Origin: Laburnicola sp. R22_1
Taxonomy: Eukaryota; Ascomycota; Dothideomycetes; Pleosporales; Didymosphaeriaceae
Length of the DNA: 64,000 nt
NCBI GenBank assembly: GCA_014281115.1
Contig: JACONQ010000005.1
Span: 1,798,001 to 1,862,000, forward strand
Direction: 5' to 3'
This document shows, one piece after another, positions 42,507 to 54,951 of this stretch; positions within the stretch are counted from its first letter, which is position 1; each line of letters begins with the position of its first letter. Position numbers and translations under genes: made by a program. Under the pieces are notes generated by a model, which was given only the letters and a program-made list of their open reading frames with translations, was not told the origin of the DNA and made no database searches.

Positions 42507-43777
42507 TTAGCACCATCCGTACTTCTCGTTCCCGATCCAGTCGATGGACTCAGCTACAGGCCCATCGTGTCGAGGATACCACTTTAGACTAGCTATGCTT
42601 TCCATGTCCCTATCCACCAACTCCACATCCGGGTCCAGTCTCTGAGCAGCAGCCAATGTTGCTGAAGAAGGATTCCACGCTTCCACGTGCTCCATGTTCC
42701 ATTCCTCCGCCTGCTGCTGTGCCATAAGGAACAATGCAGCAATAGCAGCATCGTGAGAATGGTCGTTCGTTGTTCCGTCCATATGGTTTGTCCCGGAGCC
42801 TTCCCAGCTAGAACGCCCCTCGTCTTCAGCCACCAGTCTCAGGATGTGCAGCGTGTTGCCTTTTGCTTCTGACGGGTCTCCATTGTACCACATTCTTGTC
42901 CAGTAGCACCAGACTAGTTTCCCTTTCTCGGTGCCAACAATGGCACCCTTAACCTTTGGTGTCTTCCCGTGGAGTTCGAGGCCAACGAAGTCCTCGCGAG
43001 CATGGTGCCACTCGACTTTCTCAATATTAGGTATCAACGCTACGGCGGTGTTGCTATCTTTCGACCGCGACCCCAAGCTCTTCCGAATAAGCTCCTCATC
43101 GATTTTGCAAAGCTCCGCCAAATCCTCTGCATAGAGAGGCCGCGCTGATGGAAGGCTGCTGACGTCTTTTACTTTCGACGTTCCAGCCGGGAGCGATAGG
43201 TGCGACGACCTGAAGGCCTCCCAGCCAAAGTTGGAGTAGAATTTCTGTTCGGATGAGCATTGCGTTAGTAGGATCAGCTTGCCCCACGCACCTTTCCGAT
43301 GTCCGAGAATAAGATGGAAAACATGCACTCTGTTTCTGGGTCCGTCTGGTAGGTCCTCAATATCTCCCCAAGCTCCTGCATCATCCGCTGAGCGTACTTC
43401 CTCCCCCGTAGATGCGGCGCACAGAAAACGCTTCCAATTGCGTGACAGATGGTCTCTTTTAACACTCCGTCTTTCCATACCAGGGCTTTCTTCCGGTATG
43501 TTTCGCAGCTCGCTAGCGGCAGGCGTGCGGACGACGTCGGGTCAAGAGGGTTGCTCCTTGCCGTTTTATCTACTAGAATCCAATACGAGATTCCATCGTC
43601 TTTGGTAAGTGCTTGCTGGGCAAGGATGTCCTCGCGGCGGAGGTAGGCTTCGAGTGAAAGGGCGCCGCGCCATTCGGCAGCGTTCAGGTTGAACTGTATG
43701 AGCTTTTCCTCTGGTGTGGGGTGGACGAGAGCAAGGTCGGGGGAAGTGCCGTGGGGCAGATCTGGAAAAGAACCCAT
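42507..43777 (-). CDS. LYC1: LYC1-like lysine N-acetyltransferase (GNAT fold)
   Basis: Two exons (complement of 43292..43777 and 42507..43244), 407 residues. The N-terminal GNAT-like part contains the acetyl-CoA-binding region SVFCAPHLRGRKYAQRMMQELGEIL (R/Q-x-x-G-x-G/A-like loop at HLRGRKYA). The C-terminal half contains KVKGAIVGTEKGKLVWCYWTRMWY and ends VDRDMESIASLKWYPRHDGP...DWIGNEKYGWC, the layout of the Yarrowia LYC1 / lysine N6-acetyltransferase family that starts lysine catabolism. The fungal homologues are usually about 400 residues. Substrate assignment rests on family resemblance only. Confidence 0.75.
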
Positions 43778-44816
43778 CGTGTAGCTGCTCGGTCGATAAA
43801 CGGGCTGCGATGATTCCTACTCGGACGGTTGCTGGAACCTTTCGGGAAGGTGCGGCGATAACGGCATGAGCCTCACTAAGAAGGCTGTTTGGCAAAAGCA
43901 AAAGGTGAAGTCAACCGTCGTGTATACAAACTAGCACTCTACTTGTGGGCTTGCGAGGCCGGATCGACAGTATATATTCAGAATGACCTCAAAGGAAGGT
44001 GCACATGAGTACCTAGTATCCGATGAAGGCCGTCGGGAACCGCGCAGCGTCATTGTTTATGCCGAGGATCTTGGTGCAGCCTGGTTGTAAGTTGCGGGCT
44101 GGCGGGCAGACTATTACATAAAGAGTGAGACCGGGCGTCCGTGACTGCTGCTGGCTGTACAAGGCTCATCCTTCAAGTCGTCGTCCGTTGCAGCGCCTTC
44201 TCCCTCCCAAGCTCGTTGCCCGCGGTCTGTGCGCGTCGTGGGCTGGACAAAGAGTTAGCCTGCAACGGGTATAGCGGCGCTCGCATGCGTGGGCTGGAGT
44301 CTGGACGACAACACGCTTGTGCCTCCTCACCGTTCAACTTTCTGGGCGCGGCGTGGTTGATGGCGGCCCAGTCTACTGAGTACCTTGTGCCACCTAGTGC
44401 CTCATGCCTGCTTTCCACCCCGCCAAACGACGGCCGCTCACACCTCGTCGCCGCCATCGCCTTGCTGCCCGAAACACGACAGCCGTTCAGCAGGGATACA
44501 GCCAGTCAAGCCTGTTTTCCTGTTCTCCTGACTTTCACCTCCACGCCTCCAGGGCTTTGACCCTTTCCACCTGCGGCCGCCCAGCGAGGCTGCGGTGAAC
44601 CAGCGCCTGCATGCACGCTGCAGCGTCAGCCCTGCTCCCTCACTCGCTTGCCCTTTCCTGCCGCTACCTCTTCTGCATAGAAATAGACCATGGCCAACAC
44701 TGTACCTTCACCCACAATCTCGCCGTGCCGCCGCTGAACCGCTTCTGTGAGGTAGGACCCTCAAATACACGCAACGCTCGGGCCTCGAACACCCCAAATC
44801 ACAAACAACATCCAGC
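43778..44816. promoter_or_regulatory. Divergent promoter region LYC1-like / RBR ligase gene
   Basis: 1.04 kb between divergent start codons. 44400-44700 is pyrimidine-rich on the plus strand (leader of the RBR gene). Overlapping ORFs at 44141-44598 have no domain. Confidence 0.5.
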
Positions 44817-47776
44817 ATGGGTTCCGGTGCAGATCCACATGAGGTAATTGATTTGCTGTCCGATGACGAGGAACCCTCCGAAGAGCATAATGGCCCCGAC
44901 AATCGCGTAGCCGAGCATGCCCCAGTCAAGGACATCAACGACTTCTTTGCTCTCGAAGAGTATGCCGGCGATGACCTCGGCATGCTTGATCTGGAGTGGC
45001 CCGGACGCCTTCCTGATATCAACGTCCCGCCTGATGAGCCTGCAACCGGTCCCGACCCAATGCCTGCAACTCCTGATGGGGACCTTGACGAGGGCGACTT
45101 ACTCACTGCGGCTGCCTGCCTGCAGCTGGTTGTAAACGTGCTTCCAGATATTTCTGTGAATCATGTGCTCCAACTGATCCAAGACCAAACGCAAGATGCC
45201 ACGCGGACACCAGCCGCATCTGAACAGCTTATTGCCCAACTCCTGGATGGTGGCGACTATCCGAAAGAGCAAGATGAGGAATCTAGCCGGAAAAGGAAGC
45301 GCGAGCGCAGCAGTAGCATGTTCGAGCATGACGATGCGAACCAGCCATCGACGGAATACACCCGAGAAACGTGAGTCTTCTTCCCCGGCCACACTGGCGA
45401 CACATGCTCCCATGCCGCGTTAGTGGACTGGAGGTTGTGCTTTGTCGAGCATTTGGCAGGTATCACTAGATACAGCAACATAACAGCGAGGCGGCATTGT
45501 CGTCGCGCCGTGTTGAATGCTTATCTACCAGCTAGACTGTCCCCACGGGCCGTTCTGCCACGTCACGGGCATATCGCATGTCGCCGTTTCTATTCTACCT
45601 GGACTACTGCTTGGCTCGCCTCCACTACAAAACGCTAACCCGTACTTCCTACAAACTCAATCGTCGTCTAGTAATGCGACGCACTCATTGAATCTTGCTA
45701 ACATTTCTAGTAATGAGTTACTGAAAGACGAATTTCCACAAGTCCCTGTTAGACACATCGAACACGTTGTTCGCGAGCAGAAGACTCTTTACAAAGCGTA
45801 CGCCGTCATCGAAAATCAACTGTACGGATATCCGGAGCTCGCGCCGTTCACGAAACTCAACAAAGCACGGCTGAAACGGGGGATCGAATTCTCGCTCGTC
45901 TCACGCGGTAGTCAGCTTCCAAAAGAACTCCACGCGGCAAAGATCAAGTGTGAGAAAGAAGCTGTCAAGCGCCGCAGGGCGGAAGAAGCCAAAAAGGAGG
46001 AAGATAACAATTTACATCAAGCGAGGCTGAACGGGGGGATGGGGGAATGTCAATGCTGCTTCGACGAGTTCCCCGCCAATCGTATGGTAGGCTGCGGCGA
46101 GGCTACAGTCCACCACTTCTGTATGACCTGTGTTAAGAGTTACGTTGAAAGCGAGATGGGTAGTTCGCGTTGCCGGCCCATCTGCTTTGCAGATCCGAAT
46201 TGCGGCGGTTCCTTCCGTCGCACACAGCTCCAACAATGCCTTACCGAGATAACGTTCAATCGACTTGAGCATATGCAACAGCAGCAAGATTTGGCCGCTG
46301 CAGGGCTCGACTTTCTATCCGAATGTCCGTTCTGTGATTTCAAAGCAGAATGCCCTCCAGTGGAAGAGGACAAGGAATTCCGTTGTCTCAACCCCAAGTG
46401 CAGAAAGACAAGCTGCCGTTTGTGTCAAAAAGAAACACATATCCCGCTGAGCTGCGAGGAATCCAGGAAAGACGAGAAGATTACAGTCAGGCACATCGTC
46501 GAAGAGGCTATGACGGCAGCGCTGATACGAAACTGCAACAAGTGCAAGCATCCATTTATTAAAGAGTTGGGTTGCAACAAAATGACATGTACGCATTGTG
46601 GAAATGTTCAGTGGTAAGTCTTTTCCAACGAGAACTTTGGAGACAGTGTCTGACTAGTCTACAGCTACGTTTGCTCGAAAGATGTCAAGGACTACAGCCA
46701 TTTCCACGACCACAGGAGACAAAGTGGCTGTCCTCTCCACGATAACGTCGAGGACCGTCATGAGAAGGAAGTCAAAAAGGCTGCAGAAGAGGCCATGTCC
46801 AAAGTCCGCGCCGAAAACCCAGACATATCGGAAGTAAGTGTGTGTAGAGTGTTTGAAAAATAAGAGGCATGTGCTGAGTACGCCTACCTTACAGGAAGAC
46901 CTTATGGTAAAAGTCTCAGACCACGTCAAGCAAGCTGAGGGAACACGCGTTGGCCAAGCGCAGGTGCGTCATGAAGTGTTCCCGTGGCATATGGCCGACG
47001 GTCGACTTCTGGCTCAGCCCCCTCCACTACTTCCACTAGAACAGTATGTACCAGACGCACTGCGTATGCAATTCCCCCTTCCAATTATCGTTCCGGAGCA
47101 GCATCTCTTCTTTGATCAGGAAGAATACATGCAACCCCCAGCCCAAGACCCTTTTGTGCCAGGTCTCTGGCCGGAAGAGGTGCAGCCTGCGGATGTGGCA
47201 CTCTTCCAGCCTATGCCACACCCACCACTGCCGTATGTTGGCGAACGTTTCTTTGTTTACCCGCACGTATACCCTCCTGAACAGCATCCTAACCAATACA
47301 TTAGGTTCGGTTATCCAGCGCCGTTAGGTGTGATGATGCCAGCACGGGCTAGATTTCAGCGTCAGGCTCAGCAACATATCCAATTGGCCCAGCAACGGAT
47401 CCAACAGGCTCAACAGCAGGCCCAAGTGGCTCCGCAACAGGCCCAACCGGTTCGGCAACACCTGCAGGCTCAGCAGGTCCAACAGGCTCAGCAGCAAGCT
47501 CAAGCTCAACAGCAGCCTCAATTTGCAGCTCGCCCGGCTCACCCCGTAAATGCTTTTACGATACCTCGCCTTGACCCAGCTCACCGTGCAAATCCATTTG
47601 GCCGTTTGCCACAGGTACCACCCGGTAGAGCTCAGCAGGCCCAGCAACAAGCGCAAGCTCAGATTGGCGTGAGGGCCCGCATAGCTGCTGAACGGGATCG
47701 CATGATTGCCGCACGGGATCGCCTGCTTGCTCCTCGTCACGGTAATAATGCTGGCGCACAACATTTCGGCCCTTAG
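44817..47776 (+). CDS. RBR-type E3 ubiquitin ligase (TRIAD3/RNF216-like)
   Basis: Four exons (44817..45370, 45711..46613, 46665..46833, 46895..47776), 835 residues. Starts with HEVIDLLSDDEEPSEE, a textbook SUMO-interacting motif. RING1 begins at GECQCCFDEFPANRMVGCG with later HHFCMTC; the IBR includes ECPFCDFKAECPP and CLNPKCRKTSCRLCQ; RING2 is NCNKCKHPFIKELGCNKMTC, with the likely catalytic Cys in GCNKM, completed across an intron by HCGNVQ|CYVCSKDVKDYSHF. The C-terminal ~300 residues are Pro- then Gln-rich (repeated QAQQQ units). Domain order and the linker VPVRHIEHVVREQKTLYKAY fit the RNF216/TRIAD3 branch. Intron 1 (340 nt) is the least certain junction. Confidence 0.85.
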
Positions 47777-48268
47777 AAATGTATGCCACCCACGGCCTGG
47801 CACCCAAGCCCACCAGGAAGAGATTCGTTACGACGAGATGGTGGAGCTAGAGAAGGGGTGGAAATGATGGGTACGGGGGTCTCGCTCGTCATCGGCGTTT
47901 TTCGTCAGGAGTTTAGGCAGCGAAGCGCTGTGTGGGTGTGTCTCCGTGACGAGACTTTCTGTGTAAAATTAGGCGTGGCATTTTGGCAGCGAGGAGGGAT
48001 TGGACTATGTTCATTCTAGCTGTATGCGATTATGTTTTACAGTATGATGGGGTCTAAGGACGTGTCGTGCGCTTTACACTGTATGGCTCGTACGCATACG
48101 CGTTCGCGCCCTTGGACAAACGCGTGAGACTTTGGGAGCGCGTAGCTCCGTGTCGGACAGTGGATTACTACACCCTCGGTGTTATACCAGCATCGCCACG
48201 AAGCATTATACAGACAAAATGTCTTCGACCTCATGCCTTAGCATAGTATATCTCGAGCTTCTGCCATC
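47777..48268. other. Convergent 3' region
   Basis: 492 bp between the convergent RBR ligase and REV7 genes. Nothing recognisable. Confidence 0.5.
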
Positions 48269-49141
48269 TCACGTTTCTCCTACCGAGCTACCAAAGCTAC
48301 TCTTGGGCGCATCCCCCATATCAAACTTGGCCTTCCCCTCTTCAATCCACGTCTCAAAGCGGAACACACCAGCCTCGACCGTCCTAACAGGCGTGACCTT
48401 TGCCCCGCCCAAATCCCCACCTTCGTCCCTCCTCCCCGCCTCAACATCAACTTCATCCCCATGGCGACCCGCGCCCTTCCTCCCCGTCTGCTGCAAACTA
48501 GGCTGCACAGGTATCCAATGCTGTGGATGCCCCAGCGGCGCATCAACCCCGACCTCATCTTTCAATTCCATGCTGATATTAAACGAGCACCCCTCGGGCA
48601 GCGGCGCCAACCGCCCCACCCGCGTCGTGAGCGTCACCAACGCCGCGCGAAACTGCTCTGATAAATCGACGTCGACGTCGGCGTCTAAGCCTCTTGGCTT
48701 TTCTTTCTGCTTCCCCTTGCCCTTCCCCTTCCCCTTGTCGTTGTCATCTTTCACACCTCCTCCTTCATCAGCATCATCGTCATCCGCCCACTCCATGTCC
48801 ACATAGCGCTCCCCGCGACTCACGACCGGAAACGCACTCACATCCAGCATGTACCGCTCGAGGACTTTGACGCTGCCAGTGGCGGTGCCGGTTCCGGGAT
48901 GGAAAACGACGATTGCGATGCGCGAGACGGTGCCGTTGAGGAGCTCGGTGCGGACGGCGGAGAGGGCGTCGAGGATCCAGGTGCAGACGCCTGGGTGGCG
49001 GGATTGGTAGACGGGGGTGTTGTGGAAGCGGGTGCGGAGGAAGGAGGCGCGCGGGTAGAGGTCGCGGAGGTAGAGGAGGGTGTGGGTGTAGGCGGTGAGG
49101 AAGTGGGTGAAGGCGGAGAGGGTGGCGAGGTAGGTGGGCAT
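48269..49141 (-). CDS. REV7: REV7 / MAD2B, DNA polymerase zeta HORMA subunit
   Basis: HORMA-domain accessory subunit of translesion polymerase zeta; nuclear. Single exon, 290 residues. Family landmarks: N-terminal FTHFLTAYTHTLLYLRDLYPRASF (HORMA helix A region), VYQSRHPGVCTWILDAL, VFHPGTG...KVLERYMLDVSAFP, and a C-terminal VRTVEAGVFRFETWIEEGKAKFD beta segment (seat-belt region). A low-complexity, acidic-then-basic insert (EWADDDDADEGGG followed by a KGKGKGK run) of about 35 residues interrupts the HORMA core; such inserts occur in filamentous-fungal Rev7. Adjacent importin gene is divergent. Confidence 0.88.
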   Translation of the reverse strand: MPTYLATLSAFTHFLTAYTHTLLYLRDLYPRASFLRTRFHNTPVYQSRHPGVCTWILDALSAVRTELLNGTVSRIAIVVFHPGTGTATGSVKVLERYMLDVSAFPVVSRGERYVDMEWADDDDADEGGGVKDDNDKGKGKGKGKQKEKPRGLDADVDVDLSEQFRAALVTLTTRVGRLAPLPEGCSFNISMELKDEVGVDAPLGHPQHWIPVQPSLQQTGRKGAGRHGDEVDVEAGRRDEGGDLGGAKVTPVRTVEAGVFRFETWIEEGKAKFDMGDAPKSSFGSSVGET

Positions 49142-49879
49142 GGTGGGGGGTGGGTTTGCGGTCGTGGATGTGCACGTTGATGGCGCGTCTTGTGGGACGA
49201 GAGAGTGCGGTGTCTGGGTTATTGTGGGATGTGTGAGGCAGCTTTCACGGGCGGGTCGTGCCTGCCTGGCTTGGAGGGGTCGTCGCTGCCAAAGATGTGG
49301 CTTGGGGAAGGAACGGGAAGACGTGCTGGATGGCGGCTGCCTCGCGCGTGGGGCACGCAGGCTTCATGACTTCGTGGCTTCATTGTCGGGCTGAGTGCGG
49401 CCGGGTCGAGCAGTGCGTGACGCTGGACAAGCCCTGGAAAGGCCTACACCAAGAACGCGTCACACGGTTCGTATCGTAAGCGAGCCCACTTTACGCGACG
49501 CGAAAAAACACGGTCGCACGTACATACTACACAGGCAGCTTTGGCACAACCCGCGTTAGTCTTGCACTTGCCTGGGGCAGCACGCACGATAGCCTCTGTA
49601 CAGGACAGTGTCCCATTTGCTTCACAGTAGTGTCTGCGGCACAGACAGACAGTGGACAGAAGGTGCAGCCGTGACTTTGTTTGCACCGGGCCCTCCACCC
49701 CCACCCGCGGCTTCGCTTTCGCTGCCGGCAGTGCCCCTCACCTCCGCGCCGGCTTTCCCTCTCCTCCCCAGCTGCAAAACAAACGCGTCGAGCTATTTCT
49801 GCCGACGCATTCCTTCACTCCTCTGCACCACGCCAGCGCTAGACGTCCCCTAGCTCCTCTGTCACGCGGGCCCCCAGCC
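49142..49879. promoter_or_regulatory. Divergent promoter region REV7 / importin gene
   Basis: 738 bp. The right 200 bp is C/T-rich and GC-rich (leader of the importin gene). An in-frame upstream ORF from 49652 would extend the importin by 76 residues of Pro/Ser/Arg-rich sequence and is rejected as leader. Confidence 0.5.
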
Positions 49880-52800
49880 ATGGAGAGCCAATTAGTGCAG
49901 CTGCTGTCGGCGACGCAGACGGCCCAAGAGGACCCCCGCAAACAGGCTGAGCAGCAGCTGCGGAGCCTCTACACCCACCGCGAGTTCCCCGTCGCCCTCG
50001 TCGAGATCGCCCGCCATGAGAGCGTGCCGCTCAGCATCCGCCAGGCCGCCCTGCTGTACCTCAAGCAGGTCGTGGCTGCCGGCTGGAGCGACGTCCTGGA
50101 CGACTTCCAGGGCCCCTTCATCCCCGACGACATCAAGACGCAGGTCCGCCGCCTGCTGCTGGAGCTGGCCACGACAGACCAGCTCGACCGCAAGCTCAAG
50201 TCGGCCGCCAGCCTCGTCGTGAGCAACATCGCGCGCTGCGACTTCCCGGAGCAATGGCCCGACCTCCTCACCTATCTGCTCAATATCATTCCCAATGCCA
50301 CCGACGGGCAATTGCACGGCGCGCTGAAGGTGCTGCTAGAATTAGTAGACGACAGCTTTAACGAGGCGCAGTTCTTCACCGTGGCCAAGCAGCTCATCAA
50401 GGTGGTGCACGACATCGCCGTCAACGATGCGAGAAAGCCTACTCTGCGGGCGTTGGCCTGCAGCGTCTTCCGCGCCTGCTTCGATCTACTGGAGATGGTG
50501 CTGGAGGACCACAAGGTGGAGGTTAAGACCTTTGCCGACGAAGTGCTGCAGGAATGGATGCCGTTCTTTACCGAGGTCATGAAGTCGCGGTTGCCCAATC
50601 CACCGACGCAGCAGGAGGAGAATAAGGATGCGCCCAACGCGGAGATATATCGCGGCCTGGTTGCGTTGAAACTCCAGGTCGTCAAGGTAAGCTACCGTCA
50701 GAGCCGTACCACGTTGCTATACTAAGAGACGCAGGTGCTCATGCGCATTCGCAACGTTTTCCCCGCCGTCCTTACACCACTAAGTCGGGTTCTATTCTCT
50801 GCAACATGGGACGAACTGGTCTCATTACAGGGCGCGTATCATCAGATGTACATAGTAGAAGAGCGTCAGAGCAGGCTAGAGGACACCGACGGTCTGCCAT
50901 ATACACTGGACTTCCTGGTTCTAGAGGAGCTCGACTTTATGCAGGTCTGTCTTCGAGCGCCGCCGGTCAAGGAGGAGCTCGAGAAACAGCTACAGCAAAG
51001 TACCGACCCAACTTCGACTTGGGTGTTCGAGGTCATGAAACTGGCCGTCGCATATTCACAGATCACGACAGAAGAGGAGGGCTTGTGGAATTTCGATGTC
51101 AATATCTTCCTATCTGAAGAGACGAGCGTCACGGCAAACTATACATCGCGGACCGCGTGCGGAGACCTCGTCATCAAGCTTGGCGAATGGCTCACTCAGC
51201 CCACACTGACGGGCTTACTTGCTTACTCTCGCTCACTCTACACATCAACCGAGGGCTGGAAAGCCAAAGAAGCCGCGTTATACATTCTTAGCCAGGTTTT
51301 GAGCGACTTTCAGGATTTGGACAAGACCATCAGTCCGGAGGTCGCCACTGGGTTCATCGACTTCATCAACATTGCCTTGCAACAAGAAGACGTTTTCCTA
51401 AGGGCGCGAGGCTATCTAGTTGCCGGAAGCCTTGTCAAGACATCCGGTGATGCTCTGCAACAGTTCGCACCCGCACTCCTCGAAGCTTGCCTGCAAGCTA
51501 TACCCACCGACGACTCCGAAGTTGTTCAAGTTTCATGTATCCGCGCCCTGACATTTTACCTCCAAGCCCTCCCAGCCGCAATCACACAACCTCTCCAACA
51601 GAACATCATCACGGCTATTTCAAATTATCTCAACACCCAGGATATCCAAGACTTGGCAGACAGTGACGATCTCATGGTGACTTTGGTCGAAAGTCTTCGC
51701 GATGCTATCATGCTCGATACCCGGGTATGCGTTACTGGCAATGGTCTCGACCTCCTCTTCACGGTCGCTAGACATGGTGCAAATAACTTTCAGTTGACTA
51801 TGCTTGTCAACGAGACGTTTGAGGATGTGACGGAGAATATTGCTGCCATGGGTCAAGATGCCTATGTACAGCTTTGCAAAAAGGTTCTACCTTCTCTCAC
51901 TGGGGCTTTCGATGTGGCCAACATGACTGAAGAGAACGCTTTGATGAATCTCGCTGCCGACCTTCTATCTCTCCTCGCCGAACACGGTACTGAGCCTCTC
52001 CCTGCTGGCTTTGTTCAGAGCACCATGCCAAAACTCGCCCGGTTGTTACTCCACTCGGAAGACGAAGAGCTTCTCAAGTCCGCTACTACAGCGGTGAAAA
52101 ACATCATCGCACATGACCACCAACAACTCTTTGAGTGGCACGACGAACATGGAAAAGCTGGCATGGAAGTAGTCCTTCACATTATTGCACGGTTGCTCTC
52201 GCCCGGTGTCAACGACCACGCCGCTGGAGAGGTTGGTGCTCTTGCAGCCGAGTTTGTGGAGAAGGCAGGCCACGAGAGATTGGGACCCTTCCTAGAGAAC
52301 CTTCTACGCACGGTTGCCGCACGGTTGGGTTCAGCAACGCACGCACATTTCATCCAGAGCTTGACACTGGTCTTCGCACGTCTAAGTCTCAACCACGCTT
52401 CGGAAGTGGTGGAGTTCTTGGCGAATCAGAATATTGATGGTCAGAATGGTTTACAGGTTGTACTCGCCAAGTGGCTGGAGAACTCGATCAATTTCGCAGG
52501 ATATGACGAAATCAGACAGAAGTAAGGCCCTTAAACGTCGGAAGCCGACGCATTGTTCTTCGGTCAACGGACGGAATGCTAATACCCGCAGTGTCATCGC
52601 CCTCTCGAAGCTCTACGAGCTCAAAGATCCTCGTCTTTCGGAAATTCAAGTAAAAGGTGACCTCATCCCCAATTCAGACGGCCGCATCATGACCCGCAGC
52701 CGAGCCCGCGCAAGTAAGCCCACGTCTCGCTTCGCTTCTCGTGAAGAGTTTTTTCGCAATTTTTATCAGACACAGGTGAATCGCCTTGTCCAGTGTGAAT

Positions 52801-53300
52801 GGGACTGGGGCGTCCCACCGTCTGCCCCTCCTTTTGAATTCTTGTTCGAAATGCTTCTCCCCTTTTCAGCGGCGTTTGCGCGAAGCGATTTACGACCTAG
52901 AAAAGATTTAACCAAGCCCCCGACAGATCCCGATCAGTACACGATTGTACCGGCGACGCTCAAGATCCTCAAAGTGCTCATTGTCGAGCTGCAATCTGCA
53001 GCGGGACAGCGCGAACTCGATGCCGCGGCTGCGCAGGAGCTTGCGGATGAAGGCTCCAACGACGACGATTGGGAAGACGAACCGAATCCTTTCAAGGAGC
53101 TCGGCAGCGGCGGCTTCTCAAAGGAACAGCTCATGGCTTTTGCGGAGGAGGAGCCGGGTGTTGGGCGTCAGAAGGATGACGAGACGCAGGGGTTTTTGGT
53201 CGAGTTTTTTAAGAGGGCGGCTGCGTCGCCGGGGTTTCAGGAGGAGTTTCAGGCGCTGACGGAGGAGGAGAGGAGGAGGTTGCAGGAGAGTGCTGCGTAG
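49880..53300 (+). CDS. KAP114: Importin-beta family karyopherin (importin-9 / Kap114)
   Basis: Nuclear import receptor for histones and TBP in yeast. Four exons (49880..50686, 50735..52521, 52592..52713, 52927..53300), 1029 residues, HEAT repeats throughout. The importin-beta N-terminal domain is clear: QAEQQLRSLYTHREFPVALVEI, then RQAALLYLKQVVAAGW and CDFPEQWPDLL. An acidic loop near the C-terminus (QELADEGSNDDDWEDEPNPF) matches the importin-9/Kap114 group rather than importin-7/8. The last intron (52714..52926) is 213 nt, a multiple of three without a stop codon, with good GTAAGC and CAG sites; removing it restores the family sequence RARA|NPDQYTIVPATLKIL. Confidence 0.9.
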
Positions 53301-54951
53301 GTGGGTTGTGAGAGGGGTTTGTGGGGGAGTTGTGTGGATTAGTATGCACTGTGCGTGATGAGATGGGAGGGTGGAGAGAGTATGTATTTGGCGTGGGGGT
53401 GTTCTTTTGGGATAAGAGTGGGAGGGTATTCCGTGGGGGTTAAGGTAGTGTTACCCGGAGCGTAAATGGTTACGTAGTGCTAGTCTAGCCTGGTTATCAC
53501 ATTTTTCACTGGTGAATTCGTTGGGTTTGGTGACTGGTTCTGATTTGTTTGCTGTGGTGGGGGGTGGGTTGAAATGTTAGCTTGATTATGTGTATGTGGG
53601 GTTGATAGGGTGGTTGGTAGGTAGCTGGATGGTGTGAATGTTGATGTAGGATGATTATGAGTGCTGTGGGAGGGGGAAAGATGGGAAATGGGATAGGATA
53701 GGAGGGGGTGGGGGTGGGTGTTGTGTGTTGTGTGGTATGTGTGGTATGTGTGGTTGATTTGATGGGTTGTATTGCGGGAGAGATGTAGCGATAGAACGAG
53801 GTACGAGCGGGTGGGTGGGGTGTAAGATTGCTGAATGTGTATGACTTGTAACAAATATAGAGATGTACTACGATCGGAAATAGATTAACGCATGTAAATC
53901 TACGAGGGACAATTGTTGCAACCGACACAATTTTGTCGGTAGAAGGGGCCGAAATTTTTTCGGGCGATAAGTGACTCACAAGGAGCCGAACCAAAGTTCA
54001 AATACCACAACTATACTTCCATCTACGAGGGAGGTGGAGGCTTAGTCTTTTTTTGGTTTCGGTTTTTTGTGGGGTGGAGGAGGTGTTGAGGTGTTGTGGC
54101 TATAGATGTTTATAGATGTTTAGGGGGGGTAGATTTATATGTGTGGATATGTAGATGTGTGTGTGTGTGTAGATGTGTATATATGTGTGTGTGGATATGT
54201 GTAGGAGATGTATATATACGTGTTAGGGTGATGCAAAATCTGGGGTTTGATTTTTGTGGGGGTTGGGAATGGTATCTTTGAGGTGGAGAGATTGAGGGGG
54301 TAGTGCCATGTATGTGTGTATATGACCATCAAGCATTTGGTTCTTCTCAAGTGCGGACGGAACGCCATGCGAGCACAGTACGTACTTCAGTGAGGAGGGT
54401 GTGCAGGGAGGGTCAGAAATTACACTAGCTGAGAGAGAGAGGGAGGGAAAGGAAGGATTTGTGACTGTGCGGTTGGAGTGGATGGTGGGGGGTTGTAGGG
54501 GTGTAGAAAGGTTTTTACGCGGGTTCTTCTTTTTTTTTAGGTATGTTTGGGAATGCTGGTGGTATAGAGGAGAGTTGTTATAAGAAATGTGGGGATAGTG
54601 GAGGTGTGCAGCGAAGCTATGAGTGGAAGTATGGTAAGAAACATCATTATGACTATGTTTGTTCTCGGATGTGTCTCAACAGTTTTTTTTTGCATTTCTA
54701 GTGAGATTGGCGAGGTAGATGGATACGTTGTTCTGTGCGCTACTCGTTGTTTTTTTGTTTGTTCCTTGGTGTGTGACAGGCTTGATGGGTTCTAGTTTGG
54801 ATTAGCCGTGCTCGCGTTTCCTTGTATCAATTCGCGGCTGGAATTTGGGGCGGGAGGGTGCAAGGATGGTACACGAATAAATCATAACAACAACTTTATT
54901 TCAGATATCGAAATGCTAACAACGTGAAAATAGGAATGCTACGGCTTGACC
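53301..54951. other. GT-rich spacer with TG microsatellites
   Basis: 1.65 kb, no gene. Plus strand is extremely G/T-rich, with (TG)n/(TA)n tracts at 54134-54220 and a GA run at 54431-54450. Minus-strand ORFs rich in Thr/His/Pro/Ser (53480-53994) are compositional artefacts of this tract. Confidence 0.6.
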
